Below are positions 5,329 to 9,986 of a stretch of 9,986 nt of DNA, one piece after another (the stretch's first letter is position 1; every line of letters starts with the position of its first letter). Where the stretch lies: the NCBI GenBank assembly GCA_014360855.1, contig JACIWP010000105.1, positions 1-9,986 of the forward strand, given 5' to 3'. Under the pieces are notes generated by a model, which was given only the letters and a program-made list of their open reading frames with translations, had not been told where the DNA came from and searched no databases. The translations under genes and the position numbers were made by a program. Source of the DNA: Anaerolineae bacterium (lineage in GTDB: Bacteria; Chloroflexota; Anaerolineae; JACIWP01).

Positions 5329-6543
5329 ATGACCGTGAAACTGTATTACGAGGACGCCTATCTGACGGAGTTCGAGGCCCGGGTGGTGCGCCGGCTGGAA
5401 CTGGACGGACGGCCGGCGGTGGTGCTGGACCGCACCGCCTTCTACCCGACCGGCGGCGGCCAGCCCCATGACACGGGCTGGCTGAACGATATACCGGTGC
5501 TGGACGTCCTGCTGGATGAGGCATCGGGCGAGGTACTCCATGTCCTGGCCGGCCCCTTGGCGGAAGAGAACGTCATCGGCCGGCTGAACTGGGAGCGCCG
5601 CCATGACCACATGCAACAGCATACCGGCCAGCATATCCTCTCCGAGGCGTTCATGCGCGTGAACGGCGCACAGACCGTCTCCTTTCACCTCGGCGAGGAT
5701 GCCAGCACCATTGACCTGGACCGGGCGCCGATACCAGCGGAGGAACTGCGCGCCGCCGAGGACCTGGCCAACCGCATCGTCTTCGAGAACCGGCCGGTGA
5801 CGGCGCGCTTCCTGGCGCCGGCGGAGGTAGCCCAGGTGCCTTTCCGCAAGCCGCCGGCGGTCTCGGAGAACATCCGGCTGGTGGAGGTGGCCGGCTTCGA
5901 CTGGTCGGCCTGCGGCGGCACCCACTGCCGGAGCACCGGCGAGGTCGGCCTCATCCATATTGCCGGCGTCGAGCGCCGCGGTAGTGAAACACGCGTGACC
6001 TTCCTGTGCGGCCGGCGGGCCCTGCAGGATTACCGCCGCAAAGAGGACGTGCTCCAGGAGGTATGCACATTTCTCACCACGGGCTGGCAGGTCCTGCCCG
6101 AAATCGTCCGCAAAATGGACGAGGAACGCCGGGCCGCTCAGCGGCAGTTGCAGAAGGCACGGGAAGAGCTGGCCGGCCTGGAGGCGCTCGCGTTGCTGAC
6201 CGGCGCGGAGCAAGTTGGAACGTGGCGGGTCGTGCGCAAGGTGTTCGCCGACCGCGAGCCGGCGGCGGTCAAACAGTTGGCCGGCCGGCTCCTGGAGCAT
6301 GCCGGCGTGGTGGTACTGCTGGGCTGGCAGGGGCCGGATAAGGGGCAGTTGTTCCTGGGCCGCTCCGCGGATGTGCCGGCGGACATGCAGGCGCTCCTGC
6401 GGCAGGTCTGTGGGAAAGTGGGCGGCGGGGGCGGCGGCCGGCCCGACTTCGCCCAGGGCGGCGGCATGCCGGCGGATCGCGTGGCGGAGGCGCTCGAGCT
6501 GGCGATGACATTCCTGGCCGGCGGAGCAGGGCCCAGCCTATGA
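5329..6543 (+). CDS. alaX: Alanyl-tRNA editing protein, long AlaX type (AlaX-L) with DHHA1 domain
   Basis: This 404-residue cytoplasmic hydrolase should remove serine or glycine mischarged onto tRNA-Ala, acting in trans to AlaRS. The N-terminal part is the AlaRS-like barrel (1-90) with TAFYPTGGGQPHDTG (36-50), a region conserved in AlaRS editing and AlaX proteins. The zinc site is complete: HTGQH (H98, H102) and CGGTH (C195, H199). A charged coiled coil follows (about 257-285). A C-terminal DHHA1 domain (about 295-398) holds a glycine-rich GGGGGGRPDFAQGGG stretch (365-379), as in AlaRS C-Ala. The ~400-residue length is normal for AlaX-L. No AlaRS aminoacylation domain is present. Two starts are possible: ATG 5311, which overlaps the preceding stop as ATGA, and ATG 5329. 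I chose 5329 because GGGA (5318-5321) sits seven bases upstream and the family homology begins at TVKLYYEDAYLTEF. It is second in the operon. Confidence 0.92.
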   Translation: MTVKLYYEDAYLTEFEARVVRRLELDGRPAVVLDRTAFYPTGGGQPHDTGWLNDIPVLDVLLDEASGEVLHVLAGPLAEENVIGRLNWERRHDHMQQHTGQHILSEAFMRVNGAQTVSFHLGEDASTIDLDRAPIPAEELRAAEDLANRIVFENRPVTARFLAPAEVAQVPFRKPPAVSENIRLVEVAGFDWSACGGTHCRSTGEVGLIHIAGVERRGSETRVTFLCGRRALQDYRRKEDVLQEVCTFLTTGWQVLPEIVRKMDEERRAAQRQLQKAREELAGLEALALLTGAEQVGTWRVVRKVFADREPAAVKQLAGRLLEHAGVVVLLGWQGPDKGQLFLGRSADVPADMQALLRQVCGKVGGGGGGRPDFAQGGGMPADRVAEALELAMTFLAGGAGPSL

Positions 6544-6554
6544 ACTCTGTCAGC

Positions 6555-6560
6555 AGGAGG
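6555..6560 (+). promoter_or_regulatory. Ribosome-binding site choosing ATG 6567
   Basis: AGGAGG ends six bases before ATG 6567. An in-frame ATG at 6540 overlaps the alaX stop as ATGA but lies upstream of this site. The Shine-Dalgarno match therefore favours initiation at 6567. Confidence 0.75.
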
Positions 6561-6566
6561 ACGGCG

Positions 6567-7451
6567 ATGGAACCGGGAATGCGGGAAGTCGCTCCAGGGG
6601 TGTACGTGAAGCGGGACAGCCGGGGCACCAATCTGGGGGCCATTGTCACCAGCGTGGGCATCGTGGTGGTGGATACGCCCATGATCCCGCGCGAAGCGCG
6701 CGCCTGGCGCGCGGAGCTGGAAGCGGTGACCGGCAAGAAGCCCGTCTACGTCATCAACACGGATCACCACAAGGGGCACGCGCTGGGCAACGTCTTCTTC
6801 GGCGCGCCGGCCATCGCCCATATGGTGGCCTGGAAACATATGCGCGGCTACGGCGACAACTTCAAACAGCGCCTGGCCGACCGCTACCGGGACAAAGACC
6901 CCGAGACCGCCCGCGAGTTATTGCATCTGGACATCCAACTGCCGGAACTCACCTTCGAGGAGCGGATGACCCTCTATCTGGGGGATACGGTGGTGGATAT
7001 CTTGTATGCCGGCGGGCACACGCCGGCGTCCTCCATCGTCTATGTTCCTCGGGCGCGTGTGGTCTTCACCGGCGACCTGGTGGTCTGCAACATGCATCCC
7101 TTCATGGCACAGGGAAGCTCGGGCGAATGGGTGCGCGCCCTGGAACAGCTCAAGAGCATGTCCATTGACGTGCTGGTGCCGGGGCACGGGGAGGTGTGCG
7201 ATAAGCAGGTCATTGATCCCCTGCTGGACTACCTGCGGGTGGCGAGAGAGCTGATCCGTCAGGAGTACCTTGCCGGCCGCTCCAAGTCGGAGGCGGCGCG
7301 CAATGTGCTGACCAAGATCATCGGGTTTTTCCCACGCAAGCCCAGCGCCGGCGTCAAGCTGGAGGCCAAGATCAAATCCGGGCTGGGACACGTCTACGAC
7401 GAGATCCGCCGGGAGGAAGAGCAGAGAGCGGCCAGCCGCGCCACCGCCTGA
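6567..7451 (+). CDS. Metallo-beta-lactamase-fold hydrolase with altered metal motif
   Basis: This 294-residue soluble protein has the MBL alpha-beta/beta-alpha fold. It begins with typical strands (APGVYVKRD, then GIVVVDTPM at 31-39). The first metal motif reads NTDHHKGHALGN (64-75) instead of the canonical THxHxDHxGGN. H68 and H71 remain in register, but the first histidine is D66 and the metal-site aspartate is G70. The remaining ligands are conserved: H151 in GGHTPAS, D170 in FTGDL and H207 in VPGHGE. A helical C-terminal region (about 213-285) is Lys/Arg/Glu-rich. The substrate is unknown; glyoxalase II-like, beta-lactamase-like and oxidoreductase-associated roles are all possible. It is last in the redox/AlaX operon, with only 23 bases between the alaX stop and its start. 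Its stop codon lies three bases from the stop of the opposing regulator gene. Confidence 0.87.
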   Translation: MEPGMREVAPGVYVKRDSRGTNLGAIVTSVGIVVVDTPMIPREARAWRAELEAVTGKKPVYVINTDHHKGHALGNVFFGAPAIAHMVAWKHMRGYGDNFKQRLADRYRDKDPETARELLHLDIQLPELTFEERMTLYLGDTVVDILYAGGHTPASSIVYVPRARVVFTGDLVVCNMHPFMAQGSSGEWVRALEQLKSMSIDVLVPGHGEVCDKQVIDPLLDYLRVARELIRQEYLAGRSKSEAARNVLTKIIGFFPRKPSAGVKLEAKIKSGLGHVYDEIRREEEQRAASRATA

Positions 7452-7454
7452 TCC

Positions 7455-8783
7455 TCACGGCGTGATGGGCAGGAATATGGTCACAATGGCCTGATACGTC
7501 CAAAACGCATCCAGGTACTGCCCGTTCCATCCGCCCAGGGCATAGACCGTTTTGCCGTCGCTGACGGCGGCCAGGTTGCGCCATTCCCCCTCGATGGGGG
7601 TATCGAAGCGGGTCCACTCCCCCTTTTCGACATCATACTGCTCGTTGTAGGCCATATAGCTCTGCCACCCCCCGCCGATGGCATAGAGCGTCTTGCCGGC
7701 GGCGGCCAGACCCAACCCGCCGCGCGCCAGGGAGAGGGGAGCACAATCCCCCCAGGGGTCCTGGCCGGCATCAAAGGCGGCCGGCGAAAAGACCTGACAG
7801 ATGTTCAGCTCCCGCTGACCGTCAAATCCCCCCACCACATAGATGCGGTCGTCCAGCACCGCCGCGCCGGCAAACGCCCGCGGCAAGGACAGAGGAGGCA
7901 GAGGCTCCCACTCACCCTTTTCGGGGTCCAGCCGCAGGGCCGTGCGGGTGTACCCCTGTTCGTTGGCCCCGCCGAACAGGTAGACTTTGCCGCCCCATGC
8001 CGCCAGCGCGTACCCGCACAGCGGCTCCGGGAGCGCCGGCCCCCGTTCCCACTGCCCTGTCTCCAGGTTGTAGGCCTCGACCTCGGCAGTGACGCGGCCG
8101 TCAGGGAGGAAGCCGCCGGGCACCCAGATGCGGCCGGCGGCGACCGCCGCGGCTACGTTGCTGACCGGCGTGGGCTTATAGGGCAGGGCGCTCCACTGCC
8201 GGCTGGCGGTGTCATAGATGTCGGATGCGCCGGTGATGCCGTCGTTCGTGTCGCCGGCGATGACGTAAAGCCGGCCGGCATGCCAGACCGCGGCCTGCCG
8301 GCCGCGCGCCAGCGGCATGGCCGGCTGTTGGGACCAGCGGCTGGCGGAAGTGTTGGTGGGGAGCAGGGAGGTGCTGACGGAGCGCTCGGCAAAGGGACTG
8401 GCAGGCCGGCCGGCGCTGGGTGTAGCGCGGGCCGGGAGCAGAAGAGCGATCCCCAGCATGACCAGCAGGCTCGCCAGCAGAAAGATGCGCTGGGGCAGGG
8501 AAATGGGGGCCGAGGCAGGGACGGCCGGCGCTTCAGGCACGGCCGGCGCAGAGCCGGGCATCCCCTCTAACTGGATCCAGCCCTCGCGCACCGCCAGCAT
8601 GGCCGCTTCCGTGCGCGATTCCACGCCCAGCTTGTCGAAAATGTTGCGCAGATGTACTTTGACCGTGTTGACGCTGATGAACAGCTCCCGGGCAATCTGC
8701 TGGTTGCTGGCCCCTTTGGCCACCAGCGTCAGCAGTTCCAGCTCCCGTTCGCTCAGCGGCGATGGCGAACTGCGCTCTTCCAT
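7455..8783 (-). CDS. Membrane-anchored LuxR-type HTH regulator with extracytoplasmic Kelch propeller
   Basis: This 442-residue protein combines three parts. Residues 7-66 form a LuxR/NarL-type helix-turn-helix: PLSERELELLTLVAKG, then NQQIARELFISVNTVKVHLRNIFDKLGV, with the usual SxNTVKxHLxxIFxKLGV recognition helix. A Pro/Ala linker leads to one membrane span (about 97-117), followed by a Ser/Thr-rich stalk. From 149 to 430 there are six Kelch motifs with paired Gly before a hydrophobic strand and a Trp after (for example AVWHAGRLYVIAG, AAWGGKVYLFGG, AVLDDRIYVVGG, AVSDGKTVYALGG). The N-terminus has no signal peptide, so the HTH should be cytoplasmic and the propeller outside. It looks like a one-component sensor in the style of CadC/ToxR. 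No phospho-receiver domain is present. The start ATG at 8783 follows AGGGA. The upstream frame continues to 9974 but runs through the promoters and the opposite gene, so it is excluded. The tail ends in a hydrophobic VTIFLPITP. Confidence 0.88.
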   Translation of the reverse strand: MEERSSPSPLSERELELLTLVAKGASNQQIARELFISVNTVKVHLRNIFDKLGVESRTEAAMLAVREGWIQLEGMPGSAPAVPEAPAVPASAPISLPQRIFLLASLLVMLGIALLLPARATPSAGRPASPFAERSVSTSLLPTNTSASRWSQQPAMPLARGRQAAVWHAGRLYVIAGDTNDGITGASDIYDTASRQWSALPYKPTPVSNVAAAVAAGRIWVPGGFLPDGRVTAEVEAYNLETGQWERGPALPEPLCGYALAAWGGKVYLFGGANEQGYTRTALRLDPEKGEWEPLPPLSLPRAFAGAAVLDDRIYVVGGFDGQRELNICQVFSPAAFDAGQDPWGDCAPLSLARGGLGLAAAGKTLYAIGGGWQSYMAYNEQYDVEKGEWTRFDTPIEGEWRNLAAVSDGKTVYALGGWNGQYLDAFWTYQAIVTIFLPITP

Positions 8784-8819
8784 ACCATCCCTGCTTGTTC
8801 TGCGGTGTACCTGCCCTGC

Positions 8820-8848
8820 ATTATCGCACGGCGGGGGCAGTGGGGCAA
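8820..8848 (-). promoter_or_regulatory. Promoter of the HTH-Kelch regulator gene
   Basis: On the minus strand, -35 TTGCCC (8848-8843, 4 of 6), a 17-nt spacer and -10 GATAAT (8825-8820, 5 of 6) are present. TGC immediately precedes the -10, making it extended. The expected start near 8813 leaves a 30-nt leader before ATG 8783. It points away from the promoter at 8884-8912. Confidence 0.75.
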
Positions 8849-8860
8849 ATTGCGCCGTGC
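8826..8860. promoter_or_regulatory. 8-bp inverted repeat straddling the regulator's own -35 (candidate operator)
   Basis: GCACGGCG (8826-8833) and CGCCGTGC (8853-8860) are exact inverted repeats with a 19-bp interval. The -35 element of the minus-strand promoter lies between the arms, and one arm covers the spacer beside its extended -10. The geometry suits a dimeric regulator controlling this promoter, most simply the encoded LuxR-type HTH itself. The link is inferred from position only. Confidence 0.45.
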
Positions 8861-8883
8861 CGGGCCGTACGCCGCCGGCGGAT

Positions 8884-8912
8884 TTGACCCGCTCCCTTCC
8901 ATCATCTACAAT
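8884..8912 (+). promoter_or_regulatory. Promoter of the GT39-like gene
   Basis: TTGACC (8884-8889, 5 of 6) and TACAAT (8907-8912, 5 of 6) are separated by exactly 17 nt. The predicted start near 8919 gives a leader of about 60 nt. An 8-bp inverted repeat, GGGCCGTA (8862-8869) and TACGGCCC (8934-8941), flanks the promoter and may be chance in this GC-rich DNA. Confidence 0.8.
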
Positions 8913-8978
8913 ACGCAGGACGGCCGGCCCGGATACGGCCCGCCGGCGAAACGCTGTCTGGGCACGGAGAACCCTGGC

Positions 8979-9986
8979 ATGACGCGATACATGCACCGCT
9001 ATGGTCACATTCTGCTTCTGGTGCTGGTACTGCTGACCGCCGCCGGCTTTCGCTTCTACGAACTGCAGTGGGACCGCGAGATGGATGCCTTCCCCCATCC
9101 CGACGAGCGTCATCTCGCCAATACCATGTCCCATGTGTCCCTCTCCTGGCCGCCGGACTGGCGCAACCTGCTGGACCCGGATCACAGCTCCCTGAACCCG
9201 CGGCGCATTAACCCCGAGGACCCCGCCGGCGGCCATTACGACCTGGCCTACGGCACCCTGCCGGTCTACCTCTACCGCTTCCTGACCGTGATATTCCCCG
9301 GCCGGCAGGGGGAGTACCGCCAGTTCTTCGTGGTGGGCAGGATTACTACCGCCCTGCTCTCCCTGCTCACGGTCCTGCTGGTCTATCTGTTGGGGCGCAC
9401 CTTCTGGGGCCGGCGCGAGGGCCTGCTCGGCGCGGCCCTGCTGGCGCTCAGCGTGACCCATATCCAGCTCTCGCATTTTATGACGGTGGACATCGCCCTG
9501 ACGGCCTTCGGGACGGCGGCGGTGTACGCCGGCGCGCGGCTTGTGGCGCGCGGCGGATGGTGGCGCGCCCTGCTTATGGGGCTGATGGTCGGATGCGCCG
9601 CCGCCTGTAAGGTCAGCGGCTTCACCTATGGGGCGGTCATCCTTGCCGCCGGCCTGCTGGTCCTTCTGCGGCCGGGCGATGAGCGGCTCAGCCGGCGCCT
9701 GGGCAGGACGCTGGGCTATATGGCGCTGGCCGGCCTGGGGGTGGTGCTGGCCTTCGGCACTTTTGAGTTCTACGCCCTGCTGGACCCCGCGACGTACCTG
9801 GAGGCCATCGGCCGGCAGGCCGAGATGGTGCGCGGCGAGGTGGATTGGCCCTACACCCGCCAGTACGTCAACACCGCTCCCTATGTCTATCACCTGAACA
9901 ACCTCCTGCGCTGGGGGCTGGGATGGGCATTGGGCATCGCTGGCCTGGCCGGCGTGCTGGCCGCATTGGTCCATCTGGTGTGGGCG
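8979..9986 (+). CDS. GT39/PMT-like polyprenyl-phosphate glycosyltransferase, 3' truncated by window
   Basis: Only the first 336 codons are present; the frame is open at the window end. This is an integral membrane protein of the GT-C fold that should move a sugar from a polyprenyl-phosphate donor to a protein, lipid or cell-wall acceptor outside the membrane. The first span (about 9-26) is followed by an outer loop with HPDERH (40-45), whose D42/E43 match the catalytic acidic pair of PMT/ArnT proteins. Further spans are at about 117-138, 146-160, 170-187, 196-212, 215-231, 245-264 and 308-333. Conserved-looking motifs are SVTHIQLSHFMTVD (158-171) and CKVSGF (210-215), typical of the GT39 group. 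Complete family members run about 500-900 residues, so roughly half may be missing. The start follows GGAGA (8966-8970) with an 8-nt spacing. It is transcribed divergently from the HTH-Kelch gene. Donor and acceptor are unknown. Confidence 0.87.
   Translation, partial: MTRYMHRYGHILLLVLVLLTAAGFRFYELQWDREMDAFPHPDERHLANTMSHVSLSWPPDWRNLLDPDHSSLNPRRINPEDPAGGHYDLAYGTLPVYLYRFLTVIFPGRQGEYRQFFVVGRITTALLSLLTVLLVYLLGRTFWGRREGLLGAALLALSVTHIQLSHFMTVDIALTAFGTAAVYAGARLVARGGWWRALLMGLMVGCAAACKVSGFTYGAVILAAGLLVLLRPGDERLSRRLGRTLGYMALAGLGVVLAFGTFEFYALLDPATYLEAIGRQAEMVRGEVDWPYTRQYVNTAPYVYHLNNLLRWGLGWALGIAGLAGVLAALVHLVWA

Noticed and set aside
3305..5524. 739-codon open frame on the minus strand opposite the thioredoxin-CcdA gene
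   Set aside because: It is an antisense shadow typical of GC-rich coding DNA. Its composition is low-complexity, it has no recognisable domain, and the plus strand encodes clear motifs.
8784..9974. Upstream extension of the Kelch regulator frame to an 839-codon product
   Set aside because: The extension crosses both promoters and the antisense of the GT39 gene. The HTH begins normally after ATG 8783, which has its own promoter and ribosome-binding site.

Overview
The window is GC-rich and dense in GCCGGC and CCGGCC words. Its gene repertoire includes a secreted multi-LysM protein, a thioredoxin-CcdA fusion, a LuxR-type HTH joined to a Kelch propeller, and a GT39-like membrane glycosyltransferase. 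This suggests an uncultured member of the Chloroflexota, most likely Anaerolineae. That placement rests on gene style and remembered family distributions, not on a marker gene; there is no rRNA, tRNA, CRISPR array or recognisable transposase.

Layout. (1) 1-1462: an imperfect 60-nt inverted repeat, a near-consensus sigma-A promoter (TTGACA-17-TAAGAT), a secreted protein with four LysM domains, and a strong intrinsic terminator. (2) 1463-1939: about 480 bases with no convincing gene, carrying two GCATGC-centred palindromes of REP-like appearance. (3) 1940-3156: an extended -10 promoter, a leader with a dyad and a terminator-like hairpin, and a HIT/GalT-superfamily protein. (4) 3249-7451: a promoter with TGCTATAAT, then three co-directional, tightly packed genes. 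They encode a membrane protein with three extracytoplasmic thioredoxin domains fused to a CcdA/DsbD-like electron channel, a long alanyl-tRNA editing hydrolase (AlaX-L), and a metallo-beta-lactamase-fold hydrolase with a degenerate metal motif. (5) 7455-8783, minus strand: a LuxR-type HTH, one membrane span and a six-motif Kelch domain. (6) 8784-8978: a divergent intergenic region with two back-to-back sigma-A promoters and an inverted repeat placed over the regulator's own promoter. (7) 8979-9986: the first 336 codons of a GT39/PMT-like glycosyltransferase, open at the window edge.

How the genes may work together. The redox fusion, AlaX-L and MBL genes look like one operon, because each start overlaps or closely follows the preceding stop. 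The fusion should carry cytoplasmic reducing equivalents across the membrane to exported thioredoxin domains; its link to tRNA proofreading is unknown. The HTH-TM-Kelch protein has the layout of a one-component membrane receptor and may regulate itself and the divergent glycosyltransferase gene. The most noteworthy items are the triple-thioredoxin/CcdA fusion, the HTH-TM-Kelch receptor with its candidate operator, and the structured leader of the GalT-like gene. I found nothing that clearly proves a wholly new system.
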